From Bacteroidia bacterium (GTDB lineage: Bacteria > Bacteroidota > Bacteroidia > B-17B0 > Aurantibacillaceae): 64,000 bases of DNA. Below the pieces are notes generated by a model. That model was given only the letters and a program-made list of their open reading frames with translations. It did no database searches and had not been told where the DNA came from. Below, piece by piece: positions 17,988 through 27,426 of the stretch. The stretch lies in NCBI GenBank assembly GCA_016787895.1, contig JAEUTN010000012.1:62001-126000 (forward strand), written 5' to 3'. Within the stretch, counting starts at the first letter, position 1. Every line of letters begins with the position of its first letter. The translations under genes and the position numbers were made by a program.

Positions 17988-20900
17988 ATGAGCGAACGAA
18001 TTTTAAGGGCCCTTATGCAGATGTTCGCGATTATCGCGAAAGTTGATGGCGTGAACAACACCGGGCGCCAGATTGTACAATCCTTCTTAAAACAACAACT
18101 CAACCTTGAACAGGTAGAGATTTATTTAAAAATATTTGATGAGTTTTTGGAAACTCATCTCAATGCCAGCAAACGTAAGGAAGGCGCTGCCAAACGCACT
18201 TCCCTCAATTCCGTGAAGGTGTTGAAAATTTGCACCCAAATCAATCAGGAACTCGAACAACCCCAAAAAGTCATTGTGCTCATCCGTTTGCTGGAATTCA
18301 TTCATTCCAGCGATACCATTTCACCTCAGGAATACGAGTTTGTGAATACCGTGGCTGAGACCTTTAACATCCCTTCTGAAGAATTTCAACTGCTCAAGTC
18401 CTTTATTGAAGATTCCATTGATACGGTTCCGAATACCCCTCACATCCTTGTGATTAACAACAAGGAAAAGGTTAAGAACAGTTTGAGCAAACACATTTTT
18501 AATGAAAATGTAAGCCCCGGTGTCCGGATTTTACAAATCAGCAGCGTATCCATGTATGCGCTGAGAATATTCGGTCAGCAAGAATTGCAGTTGAACGGCC
18601 AGGGTATATCCAGTGAAAGGGTACACATTTTTACCCCCGGTTCTTCCATACGCTCCAGCAAAGTAAAACCGGTGTATTACAGCGATGTGATTTCCCGTTT
18701 TCTCAGCGACGAATCTCAGGCCCGAATTACATTCGAAGTGAAAAACCTGGAATATAAATTCAAAGGGGGTAAGCTGGGCTTGAGGGATGTGAACATGAGT
18801 GAGGAGAGCGGCAAACTGATTGGCATCATGGGAGGCTCCGGCGCCGGCAAATCCACTTTGCTGAATGTATTGAACGGAAATGAAATACCCAGCGGAGGTT
18901 CCGTTACCATTAACGGGAAAAACATTCATACTCAAAGAGCGGAAATTCAGGGTGTCATTGGTCACGTGAGTCAGGATGACCTCCTGATTGAAGAACTTAC
19001 TGTTTATGAGAACCTCTTCTACAATGCCAAACTGTGTTTTGGGAATTTGTCAGACGAGGAAATCTCAAAAAAATGCCATGAGTTATTGGCCAGCATCGGT
19101 TTGGCTGAAACCAGACATTTAAAAGTTGGCTCCCCGCTTGAAAAAACCATTTCCGGCGGTCAGCGCAAACGTTTGAACATTTCCCTCGAACTGATTCGTG
19201 AGCCCAGTGTATTGTTTGTGGATGAACCTACTTCGGGCCTCTCTTCAAGAGATTCTGAAAACATTATGGACTTACTAAAAGAGTTGGCCCTGAAGGGAAA
19301 ACTCATTTTTGTGGTAATCCATCAACCTTCGTCTGAAATTTATAAAATGTTTGATAAACTCATGATCCTCGATGTTGGCGGCTACCCCATTTATTATGGT
19401 AATCCGGTGGACGCGGTGAGCTATTTCAAACGCCTGGTGAATCATGTGAATGCCGATGAATCGGAGTGTTACCATTGTGGTAATGTAAACCCTGAACAGA
19501 TTTTCAACATTATCGAAAGCAAGGTACTCGACGAATACGGTAACCTTACCTACAACCGCAAGGTGAATCCGGTTACCTGGAATGGCTACTACAAAGAGAT
19601 TATTGAAAACCACATTCACTCGGAAAAAAAACATACCGAAATTCCTGAGAGTATTTTTAAGATTCCGAATATTTTCGCCCAGCTGAAGGTGTTTTTAACC
19701 CGGGACATTAAAAGTAAACTCACCAACACCCAATATCTGCTCATTAATTTTATTGAAGCCCCTTTGCTCGCCTTCATTCTGGCCTATCTCGTGCGTTTTT
19801 ACAACACCGATGTGGATACCGGAAAAGGGTATGTATTCGGCGAGAATGAAAACATTCCGGCGTACATGTTTATGTCGGTAGTGGTGGCATTGTTTATCGG
19901 ACTCACAGTGAGCGCCGAAGAAATTATCCGCGACCGTAAAATCAGAAAACGCGAATCCTTCCTCAACCTCAGCAAGGGCTCTTACCTGTGGAGCAAAATC
20001 ATCATCATGTTTATCCTTTCCGCCATTCAAACGCTCACCTTTGTGCTGGTTGGAAATTCGGTGCTTGGCATTCAAAACATGTTTACTGATTATTGGATGG
20101 TATTGTTTAGCGTATCGTGTTTCGCGAATATATTAGGACTCAACATCTCTTCAGCCTTTAACAGCGCGGTAACCATTTACATTTTAATTCCATTTCTCAT
20201 CATCCCGCAATTGTTGCTGGCAGGGGTGGTTGTAAAGTTCGATAAACTCAACCCTACCCTTTCCCGCCAGGGTTCAGTACCTTTAAGTGGGGAGGTAATG
20301 GCCAGTCGCTGGGCCTTTGAGGCTTTGGCTGTGAACCAGTTCAAAGAAAATGCTTTTGAGAAAAACTTCTATAAATTCGATAAAAGCATCAGTGTGGCCC
20401 AGTATAAAAAAGATTACTGGATGCCCAAACTGGAAAGTAAACTGATCAAGATTGACAATGAATTGGCGGCCGGAAAAACGCTGCGGGATGTGAAGGATGA
20501 CATTCAACTCCTGTACAATGAACTGAGCAAAGAAAGCAGTCAAAACCGCAAAATCAAATGCCCTGTGTTGGATAAAATCAATGTTACAAACTACGATAAC
20601 ACGGTAAAGACAGAGATCAAAAATTACCTTGGTAAACTCAGGGACTCATACATCAGCATGCAAAACAATGCCCGCAAAAAACAAGATGAAGTTAGCGTAC
20701 GCATGCAAAAAACAGAAGAGGACAAGGCCAGATTTATTCAGCTGAAAGCCGACTGCGACAATGAAAACCTGAATAACCTTGTCAAAAATGCAAGCGAACT
20801 GAACCGGTGTATTGAAAAAGATGGAAAACTCATTCAACAAATTGACCCCATCTTTCAGGACCCTACCGACTCAAAACTTGGACGTGCTCATTTTTTTGCT

Positions 20901-21074
20901 CCCCGTAAAAATTTTCTGGGTACTTTTTTTCCAACCTTTTGGTTTAATATTTCCATTATCTGGGTCATGAGTTTAGTTTTGATTGTAACCCTTTACCTCG
21001 ACACCTTTAAATGGTTTTTGGATGGGTTTGGGAAACTTTACGCTATCATCCGAAACAAAAAAAGCGAGTATTAG
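17988..21074 (+). CDS. ABCG-like transporter with N-terminal TerB-like domain
   Basis: 1028 residues. Residues 1-140 are a TerB-like helical domain (FAIIAKVDG and SSDTISPQEYEF). A middle region (150-240) of mixed beta structure follows. The ATPase domain is at about 250-480 with Walker A GGSGAGKST (282-290), signature ISGGQ (388-392) and Walker B VDEPTSGL (411-418), all of ABCG/White type. Six membrane helices come after it: five between about 590 and 745 and one near 985-1010, with a large 230-residue extracytoplasmic loop rich in charged helices between helices 5 and 6. The substrate is unknown. It ends a four-gene run of secreted proteins. Confidence 0.85.
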   Translation: MSERILRALMQMFAIIAKVDGVNNTGRQIVQSFLKQQLNLEQVEIYLKIFDEFLETHLNASKRKEGAAKRTSLNSVKVLKICTQINQELEQPQKVIVLIRLLEFIHSSDTISPQEYEFVNTVAETFNIPSEEFQLLKSFIEDSIDTVPNTPHILVINNKEKVKNSLSKHIFNENVSPGVRILQISSVSMYALRIFGQQELQLNGQGISSERVHIFTPGSSIRSSKVKPVYYSDVISRFLSDESQARITFEVKNLEYKFKGGKLGLRDVNMSEESGKLIGIMGGSGAGKSTLLNVLNGNEIPSGGSVTINGKNIHTQRAEIQGVIGHVSQDDLLIEELTVYENLFYNAKLCFGNLSDEEISKKCHELLASIGLAETRHLKVGSPLEKTISGGQRKRLNISLELIREPSVLFVDEPTSGLSSRDSENIMDLLKELALKGKLIFVVIHQPSSEIYKMFDKLMILDVGGYPIYYGNPVDAVSYFKRLVNHVNADESECYHCGNVNPEQIFNIIESKVLDEYGNLTYNRKVNPVTWNGYYKEIIENHIHSEKKHTEIPESIFKIPNIFAQLKVFLTRDIKSKLTNTQYLLINFIEAPLLAFILAYLVRFYNTDVDTGKGYVFGENENIPAYMFMSVVVALFIGLTVSAEEIIRDRKIRKRESFLNLSKGSYLWSKIIIMFILSAIQTLTFVLVGNSVLGIQNMFTDYWMVLFSVSCFANILGLNISSAFNSAVTIYILIPFLIIPQLLLAGVVVKFDKLNPTLSRQGSVPLSGEVMASRWAFEALAVNQFKENAFEKNFYKFDKSISVAQYKKDYWMPKLESKLIKIDNELAAGKTLRDVKDDIQLLYNELSKESSQNRKIKCPVLDKINVTNYDNTVKTEIKNYLGKLRDSYISMQNNARKKQDEVSVRMQKTEEDKARFIQLKADCDNENLNNLVKNASELNRCIEKDGKLIQQIDPIFQDPTDSKLGRAHFFAPRKNFLGTFFPTFWFNISIIWVMSLVLIVTLYLDTFKWFLDGFGKLYAIIRNKKSEY

Positions 21075-21096
21075 TTCTTCCTTGCGGGGTGCCTGC

Positions 21097-22701
21097 TCAG
21101 AATTGAAAGTAAATAAAGGCCTGCATTTCACCACTCATAAACTGGTAGGCTATAAACACGGCCAGCAATGAAATTAACCCCATCCACACAGGATGTAATC
21201 CCGAAAACCATTGGCGGTATTTTGATTTCCAAAGTTCAGGCACCCAATGAATAAGGTAAGCCAGTAAAAGAATCAAAAACACCTTTTTGTAACCCGTAAG
21301 GATTTGAAGAAAAAGATCAGAACCCATGTAATGTTGTATTCTGTCGAAAATCATCCAAACCGTGCCAAGGTTGTCGCTTCTGAAAAAGATACGGGTGAAA
21401 CTTATGAAACTCAGGGTAATTAACATCAATACGCCTTTAATCAGCAGGTTTTTTGTGTTTTGAAAGGGCGATACTTTTTCCCAGAGTTTATGCACCACCA
21501 AACCCAAGCCGTTCAGCCCTCCCCATATGACAAACAACCAACTGCTGCCATGCCAAAGGCCGCCCAGCAACATTGTAACCATGAGGTTAATGTTGGTGTT
21601 TAAACTTTTTCTGAAAGCGCCCCAAAAATAGGCCAGCATCAATAGGATAATAGCAGAAAAAGCAAGCACAAAAACCAGCCAGTACTTTCCACTCAGCAAC
21701 ACCAGAAATGCGGCAATAATGCCCAAACAAATGTATGAACCCCAACTTCCCCGGCGGTTACCACCAAGCGGGATGTACAAATATTCCTGCAACCAGCTGG
21801 AGAGGGAAATGTGCCAGCGTTTCCAAAACTCGCTCACACTGGTGGCTTTGTAAGGCGATAAAAAATTGGTCTTTAAACGGTAACCTAAAATCAGCGCCAA
21901 ACCAATAGCCATGTCGGTATATCCGCTAAAATCCATGTAAATCTGTATGGAATAAGCAAAAATACCAATGATGGTTTCAAGTCCACTGAACAAAGCCGGA
22001 TTGTCGAAAATCCGGTCAATGTAATTAACGGCCAGGTAATCGGCTACTATTTTCTTGCAAAATCCATTCAATATCCAAAACACGGCAAGACCGAATTCAC
22101 TTCTTTGAAGACGATACGGCTGGTAAATCTGGTACAAAAAGTCATGGGCTTTAACGATGGGTCCTGCCACGAGATGGGGAAAAAAACAAACAAAAAAACC
22201 ATAATCGAAAATAGTTTTTACCGGCTCTACTTTTCTCCTGTACATATCAATGGTATAGGATAAAGACTGAAACGTAAAAAATGAAACACCTACAGGCAGC
22301 AACAACTTATCTACCCGAAACGCAGATCCAAAAAACGTATTTGAAAACTGAGCAAAGTGATTGGTATAGGAAAAATGACTGCCTGTGATTTGATTCAACG
22401 ATTCTACAAAAAAATACGAGTACTTAAAATAACACAACAAGGAAAGGTTGAGTAAGATGCTGAAGGAAAGTAATATCTTCCTCAGCCATTCTTTTTTTGA
22501 TTTGTAAATAAGTTTTCCCCAGAGGTAATCGCTGCAAATGGTGAACAAAAGCAGTAGTACAAAAACCCCGCTTGTTTTAAAATAAAAAAATAAACTTACC
22601 AGCAAAAGGTATACACTGCGTAGTTTATTGACTTTGTAGATAAAACTGTAAAAAAACAATACCAACAGAAAAAATCCCCAAAAAAACAATTGGGTAAACA
22701 A
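21097..22701 (-). CDS. MBOAT family O-acyltransferase (AlgI-like)
   Basis: A polytopic membrane protein of 534 residues with the AlgI/DltB fold. It carries the conserved GLWHGSSWLFVIWG sequence with the catalytic His, the upstream SFFTFQSLSYTIDMYR and FWKRWHISLSSWLQEYLYIPLGGNR. Such proteins transfer acetyl groups from the cytoplasm onto surface or periplasmic glycans through a partner SGNH protein. Two SGNH-fold proteins are encoded directly upstream (44 bases away), which fits an envelope polymer O-acylation cassette. The polymer modified is unknown. Confidence 0.92.
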   Translation of the reverse strand: MFTQLFFWGFFLLVLFFYSFIYKVNKLRSVYLLLVSLFFYFKTSGVFVLLLLFTICSDYLWGKLIYKSKKEWLRKILLSFSILLNLSLLCYFKYSYFFVESLNQITGSHFSYTNHFAQFSNTFFGSAFRVDKLLLPVGVSFFTFQSLSYTIDMYRRKVEPVKTIFDYGFFVCFFPHLVAGPIVKAHDFLYQIYQPYRLQRSEFGLAVFWILNGFCKKIVADYLAVNYIDRIFDNPALFSGLETIIGIFAYSIQIYMDFSGYTDMAIGLALILGYRLKTNFLSPYKATSVSEFWKRWHISLSSWLQEYLYIPLGGNRRGSWGSYICLGIIAAFLVLLSGKYWLVFVLAFSAIILLMLAYFWGAFRKSLNTNINLMVTMLLGGLWHGSSWLFVIWGGLNGLGLVVHKLWEKVSPFQNTKNLLIKGVLMLITLSFISFTRIFFRSDNLGTVWMIFDRIQHYMGSDLFLQILTGYKKVFLILLLAYLIHWVPELWKSKYRQWFSGLHPVWMGLISLLAVFIAYQFMSGEMQAFIYFQF

Positions 22702-22745
22702 CAGGGGTTTATCCTGAGAATACGCGACTATGTTATACCACCAAT

Positions 22746-23993
22746 TTATAATTGAGGAGCTTTGCTATTGAACAAATATGATTTCATCAATGCTTCAAAC
22801 ATCAGGTCACCCAACAACACATACCCTTTTGGGGTAAAATGCACCCGGTCCTTACCGGCCAAACCGGCTTTTTGCCATTTCAGCATGGATTTGTATCCGC
22901 CCATGAGTGAGAACAGATCCCATACGGCCACATTATGTTTTTCCATCAGTTCAAACATGGCTTGTTTTGCTGTGATGGATTTACTGTTGGAACGTTTGCG
23001 TTTGATGAAGTTATCACTTGTTGTAGTAAGAATAATGGCGGCATCAGGACTTACACTTTTGATAACCATAATCAAGCTGTCATAGTTCTCAATGAACTCA
23101 TCTTTTCCAAAATCTTTTGATTGGGTATCGTTAACGCCTAAGGAAAGAATCACCAGATCCGCATCAAGACTTTTGAACTGGCTGGAGAGATCAAAACATT
23201 TCACAAAGGAATTGCTTGCGGCGCCATTAGCTCCCAGCCCTGCAAGATAAAAACCCGGTGACACGTTATCCAAACTGAAACCAAAAAGTATAAACTCACC
23301 TGCCAGACTATCCTTTCGCAGGAGTTTAAAATTGACAGAGTCGACAGCGGTTTTAAACTTAAACAGCGTATAGCCGGCTTCCCTATTCTCTTCACGAACT
23401 GTAGTCGTTTCCAGGAGTGAATCCAGGGAAAATGAATAGGCTGAATTAAAATTATGATAAACTTTAATGGAATAAAATTGTTTTGACACTGCTTTTGGTG
23501 TGAGTTTAATTCCAAAATAATTTGAACTGTCCTTTGTTGACACACTTAGCGCACACATGCCCAGTGGCAAACAATAGTCCTTACCAATAGCCCTGTAACG
23601 TTTCCATTTTCCATTTGAAAAAGAACTCGCAAAAGACGGGCCATTGGTATTGGCCAGTTTATATGGAAATACAAAATACCCTCCGCCATCTGTTTTAAAT
23701 TCCATTTGCAGGTCGTTTACAAAGGTGCTGCTCCATACGCCGGCCTGAACGTGAGAGCCACCGAAATGCACCACACCGATACGTTTGGTTTCCTGAGTAC
23801 TCAAACCCTTCATTTTGCCATACAATTTTAAAAAAGCAGTGCTATCCTTACCAAAATACAAATGGTTGTATTCCATCTTCATAAACGTATACCGTTTGAC
23901 ATTCGCCTGGGGGAAACAGGCCGAATAAAACAGATAAACAAAGAGAAGTGCCAGTGTATGTTTATTTAAGAACATCCTTTTGGTTTTTTTCAT
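22746..23993 (-). CDS. SGNH-fold hydrolase/acyltransferase, secreted
   Basis: 415 residues with an N-terminal signal (ALLFVYLFYSACFPQ). SGNH blocks are visible: block I is FGGSHVQAG (the usual Asp of GDS is Gly, the Ser kept), block III LGVND, and block V DRVHFTPKGY with the catalytic Asp-x-x-His. It is probably a periplasmic acetyl-transfer partner of the MBOAT protein 44 bases downstream, analogous to AlgJ/AlgX or PatB, but not close to any of them. It overlaps the previous SGNH gene by 32 bases. Confidence 0.82.
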   Translation of the reverse strand: MKKTKRMFLNKHTLALLFVYLFYSACFPQANVKRYTFMKMEYNHLYFGKDSTAFLKLYGKMKGLSTQETKRIGVVHFGGSHVQAGVWSSTFVNDLQMEFKTDGGGYFVFPYKLANTNGPSFASSFSNGKWKRYRAIGKDYCLPLGMCALSVSTKDSSNYFGIKLTPKAVSKQFYSIKVYHNFNSAYSFSLDSLLETTTVREENREAGYTLFKFKTAVDSVNFKLLRKDSLAGEFILFGFSLDNVSPGFYLAGLGANGAASNSFVKCFDLSSQFKSLDADLVILSLGVNDTQSKDFGKDEFIENYDSLIMVIKSVSPDAAIILTTTSDNFIKRKRSNSKSITAKQAMFELMEKHNVAVWDLFSLMGGYKSMLKWQKAGLAGKDRVHFTPKGYVLLGDLMFEALMKSYLFNSKAPQL

Positions 23994-25545
23994 TTTTTAA
24001 ATAGGAATTATATTCATTGATCAGCGCGGCATACAGGAGCATGGCCATTTTGCGGGCGCCTTGTGGGCTGAAATGGGTGTAATCGCTTGCGGCCAGATTT
24101 TGATCCACCCAGGCAGCCATGCTGTTTTTACCGCCCATGCAGTCGTAGAGGTCAAAAAACGCGCAACCCGTTTCCAAAGCCGCCTTTTTAATTTCATCTC
24201 TTACTGTTTCAAGCAAAGGATAAGTCACGTATTCTGTTCCTTCTTTTATATTCATATCTGATGGTCCGATAAACAAAATACTGGCTTGGGGCGCGGCCTT
24301 TTTCACCAAATTGATCTGGTACCTCAGGTAATTGCCATAATTGACCGCCATGGTCTGATCCAGAATGGAAGGCATGACATTTCCTCCAAATTGAAGAACG
24401 ATGAGTTTAACGTTCAGGTATTCGTAAAAAAGCTTTAACTGCCCGAGGTTAAGGTGCTGGAAAAAAGTGCCACTGCTTCCCCTTAGCGCGATGTTGTCAA
24501 CCATTACACCCGAATTCCCTTCAAGAGAAAGCGCGTAAAAATCGGGGCTGTCCAATCCGTTAAACTTAAAACTGTGTTTGTTGGCTCCGCTTACTATTTT
24601 ATACTCCTTTACTTTAAAATTACCTCCTGCCTCCAAACTGTCTGCTTTCATTAAAACAGGTCCCTCATAAAACTCGCACCAGGTTTTGGTTTTTGCACCA
24701 CCATAAAAAAGTTTGATCCTTTTAAAATTAAGCGCATTTCCGCCTCCGAGCGGTGTGGTGGTGATACCCACACTCGCGCTTGAAACCACCGGCGGGGCAA
24801 GGCCGGTTTTTTTAATACCATGAAAGCGGCAAAACCCGGCTAAAACTCCGAAATTGTTATGAAGAACCCGTTTATCGCGGGCTGTGTATGCAGAGTATCT
24901 ATCCCAATTTTCACCAAACTCTATCGTGTTGATCACACTTTTGCTGACGGGCATAAAAGATACCAAACCCGGTCCTTCACCACCAAACTGGGCTTGCAGT
25001 TTTAACCGGAGGTACTCTGTCATTCGGTCGCCTTCAATCTGGCTATCGCCATAATGCAACACCCTCAGACTGCTATTAACGCTCTTCACCTGACTTAAAG
25101 CTGAAAAAAACGCGTACAGGGCTTTTTTATTTTTGTATTGAATTCCTGTAATTAAACGTTTGGGTTGTTCCTCTTTTTCAGATGCAAGAAGTGAATCCTG
25201 TTTCAATTGTTTTTCAAGTGTGTCGGATGTGAGTGTTAAAGTTGTACCTGAACTTATTGGTGTTTTTGAAATAGTGTCTAGGCCAGTTTCGTTTTCAGGA
25301 ATTTGAACAAGGGTGAAATTGGTGTCAATGTCATCTATGGCTTCTAAAATTCCGGAAATATCCGTCAAATGGTGTTTTTGCCCAAACAATGTTTGAAAGG
25401 AAGGAAAATGGAACACTCCATATCCACCCAAATTCCAGCCCTTTTCAGGAAAACAATAACTCAAAAGCCCAAGACTTGCAAAAAGCAGGATTCCAAAAAG
25501 CAAACTGTGTTTTGGCAAATGCATGATATAAATGTAATTTTCCAT
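23962..25545 (-). CDS. Second SGNH-fold protein, membrane-anchored
   Basis: About 527 residues from the preferred ATG at 25545; an ATG at 25524 would also precede the membrane segment LLFGILLFASLGLLSYCF. A Thr/Ser-rich linker follows. The SGNH blocks are HYGDSQIEGD, QFGGN and SDYTHFSPQG with the catalytic Asp/His pair. Between the blocks lies an inserted beta-rich region (about residues 240-380) as in two-domain AlgX-like acetyltransferases, which could bind the polymer. The gene overlaps the second SGNH gene by 32 bases and is the first of the three-gene cassette with the MBOAT protein. Confidence 0.82.
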   Translation of the reverse strand: MENYIYIMHLPKHSLLFGILLFASLGLLSYCFPEKGWNLGGYGVFHFPSFQTLFGQKHHLTDISGILEAIDDIDTNFTLVQIPENETGLDTISKTPISSGTTLTLTSDTLEKQLKQDSLLASEKEEQPKRLITGIQYKNKKALYAFFSALSQVKSVNSSLRVLHYGDSQIEGDRMTEYLRLKLQAQFGGEGPGLVSFMPVSKSVINTIEFGENWDRYSAYTARDKRVLHNNFGVLAGFCRFHGIKKTGLAPPVVSSASVGITTTPLGGGNALNFKRIKLFYGGAKTKTWCEFYEGPVLMKADSLEAGGNFKVKEYKIVSGANKHSFKFNGLDSPDFYALSLEGNSGVMVDNIALRGSSGTFFQHLNLGQLKLFYEYLNVKLIVLQFGGNVMPSILDQTMAVNYGNYLRYQINLVKKAAPQASILFIGPSDMNIKEGTEYVTYPLLETVRDEIKKAALETGCAFFDLYDCMGGKNSMAAWVDQNLAASDYTHFSPQGARKMAMLLYAALINEYNSYLKNEKNQKDVLK

Positions 25546-25575
25546 GCTCAAATCTCCATAACATGTGCCAAAGAG

Positions 25576-25604
25576 TTGTTCACACAAACTCCTGAATAAT
25601 TTAG
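25576..25604 (+). promoter_or_regulatory. Possible promoter of miaA
   Basis: TTG (25576-25578), an 18-base spacer, and TAATTTAG (25597-25604), one mismatch from TAnnTTTG. The predicted start near 25611 precedes the miaA start by about 17 bases. The same -7 variant occurs upstream of the PorP/SprF gene. Confidence 0.35.
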
Positions 25605-25627
25605 GAGGAGAACTTTCTAATAGCTAA

Positions 25628-26539
25628 GTGATAAATAACCAGAAATACCTCATTGTAATTGCCGGTCCAACAGCTGCGGGAAAGACGGATCTGGCCATTC
25701 AATTAGCAGAACATTTCGGTACGGTCATCCTGTCTGCTGATTCAAGACAATTTTACAAAGAATTGAATATTGGAACGGCAAAACCGGATCAGGAACAATT
25801 GAAACGGGTGAAACACTATTTTATTAATACCAAAAACGTGGATGAATTGTACGGTGCAGGGCATTTCGAAAAGGATGTTCTGGCCCTGCTTGAAGAATTG
25901 TTTAAACAGCATCGTTTTGTTTTTTTGGTGGGTGGCTCTGGTTTATACATTAATGCGGTACTGAATGGTGTTGATGATTTTGTGGATGTTCCTGGCGCTT
26001 TTCGTGCTGAACTGAATCAGCAATTCCTGAAAAATGGGCTGGTTTGGTTACAAAACGAATTAAAAAGGAAAGACAAAGCCTATTTTAAGCAGGTTGACCT
26101 GAACAATCCTCAGCGCATGATACGCGCCTTAGAAGTGTGTAATTACACCGGTAAAACCTATTCCTCATTTTTGAACAAAAACAAAAACCCAAGGCATTTT
26201 GAAGCTATTCCACTTCTTATCACTCCTGACAGGGAAACGCTTTATAAGAGGATAAATGAGCGGGTCGATGAAATGATGAGGATGGGTTTGGAAACAGAGG
26301 TGAAAACTCTTAAGGAACACAGGCATCAAAACGCCTTAAAAACGGTAGGTTATAAAGAACTGAACGCTTACTTCGATGGTGAGTATGATCTGAAAACCGC
26401 GATAGAAAAAATAAAACAGCACACACGGAATTATGCAAAACGTCAATTGACCTGGTTCAGAAATCAGGGCAGGTTTAAGGAATTTTCACCGCAAGACATT
26501 CAAGGTATAAAAAATTACATTCAGAACTTAACACAATAA
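25628..26539 (+). CDS. miaA: tRNA dimethylallyltransferase
   Basis: Adds a dimethylallyl group to N6 of adenine 37 in tRNAs reading codons that start with U. The 303-residue protein has the P-loop GPTAAGKTD near residue 12, SADSRQFYKELNIGTAKP, the PQRMIRALEV helix and NYAKRQLTWFRNQ near the C-terminus, all diagnostic. Translation starts at GTG 25628. The divergent SGNH gene begins about 80 bases upstream. Length is normal. Confidence 0.97.
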   Translation: MINNQKYLIVIAGPTAAGKTDLAIQLAEHFGTVILSADSRQFYKELNIGTAKPDQEQLKRVKHYFINTKNVDELYGAGHFEKDVLALLEELFKQHRFVFLVGGSGLYINAVLNGVDDFVDVPGAFRAELNQQFLKNGLVWLQNELKRKDKAYFKQVDLNNPQRMIRALEVCNYTGKTYSSFLNKNKNPRHFEAIPLLITPDRETLYKRINERVDEMMRMGLETEVKTLKEHRHQNALKTVGYKELNAYFDGEYDLKTAIEKIKQHTRNYAKRQLTWFRNQGRFKEFSPQDIQGIKNYIQNLTQ

Positions 26540-26540
26540 A

Positions 26541-26572
26541 ACCACCTGCCATTTCTTTAAATAGCAGGCGGT
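26541..26572. terminator. Possible hairpin between convergent miaA and lipoprotein gene
   Basis: ACCACCTGC (26541-26549) pairs with GCAGGCGGT (26564-26572) with one mismatch. No strong T run follows directly, though a T run is present at 26585-26591, so the terminator assignment is weak. Confidence 0.35.
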
Positions 26573-26621
26573 AATTAGGGCGGATTTTTTTCACTTGACG
26601 CTGCTCAGTGGCTCCGGGCTA

Positions 26622-27395
26622 TCAAAGGAAGACGACAGATAAAATAGCTAGTAACACAAGAAACAAAACAATTGAACTTAGAACAACCGCTGCGGTTGCA
26701 AAACCATCTCCTTTAAGGGTATCAGGGTTGCGTTTGACCTCATTTTTACCAAGTATTCCCATTACAAGGGCTACAGGTGCCAGAATTAAGGTCCAGCTGA
26801 AAAGGGAAACTATAAATGCTGCAAGGCTGATACCACTCATTTTTTTCTTTTTAGCAGCTAGCGGAACGGGTTGAAGTATGGCAACCGGCGTTGTTGCCTT
26901 TTGTTTGAATACTTCCTTGCTGCCATTTTGGTATTTAATCATAAAGATGTTTTGTTTGGCCCTTGTAAACAATGGTCCATCAAGGTTGTCGCAGGCTTTG
27001 TACATCACATTTGTGGTGCCTACTTCCATTACCCTGCAAAGCACCTCCTCCCCATTCAAAAAAACAATCATATCCCCGCAACTGTCCTCCGCCATAGGCA
27101 AAGGTTGGATACTCAATTTCTGCGTGTGTTCCCGGCCGGTGTTTTGTGCACTTGCCGTTAAACCCATTTCCTGTTGTGCAGAAACCTTTGTAACCTCCCT
27201 TTGCGCATTTGGTGGCAGAGCTTTGGTAGTTGCGCGATATTGAACAAGGTACTTTGTGTCATTTCCGGAAGGGTGTTTTTTCTTTGCCGATACATAATAT
27301 CCACTTCTGTATTTTCTTTTTTGTACGCTGCAATCGGTGAACAATAAACTAATCATCACCAGTAACAGGAAACCGTATGTGATTTGATTTTTCAT
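26622..27395 (-). CDS. Lipoprotein with C-terminal DUF4190-like membrane domain
   Basis: 257 residues with a lipoprotein-like signal (LLFTDC). A module at about residues 104-163 (VFLNGEEVLCRVMEVGTTNV ... YQNGSKEVF) is also found at the start of the neighbouring protein. Two membrane helices at about 190-257 (SLAAFIVSLFSWTLILAPVAL, then FATAAVVLSSIVLFLVLL) separated by GILGKNEVKRNPDTLKGDG match the DUF4190 pattern. A lipidated N-terminus together with C-terminal helices is odd, so the lipobox may be fortuitous. Function unknown. Confidence 0.65.
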   Translation of the reverse strand: MKNQITYGFLLLVMISLLFTDCSVQKRKYRSGYYVSAKKKHPSGNDTKYLVQYRATTKALPPNAQREVTKVSAQQEMGLTASAQNTGREHTQKLSIQPLPMAEDSCGDMIVFLNGEEVLCRVMEVGTTNVMYKACDNLDGPLFTRAKQNIFMIKYQNGSKEVFKQKATTPVAILQPVPLAAKKKKMSGISLAAFIVSLFSWTLILAPVALVMGILGKNEVKRNPDTLKGDGFATAAVVLSSIVLFLVLLAILSVVFL

Positions 27396-27426
27396 GAGTC
27401 GTAATAAATTTGAAGTAAAAATGAGC

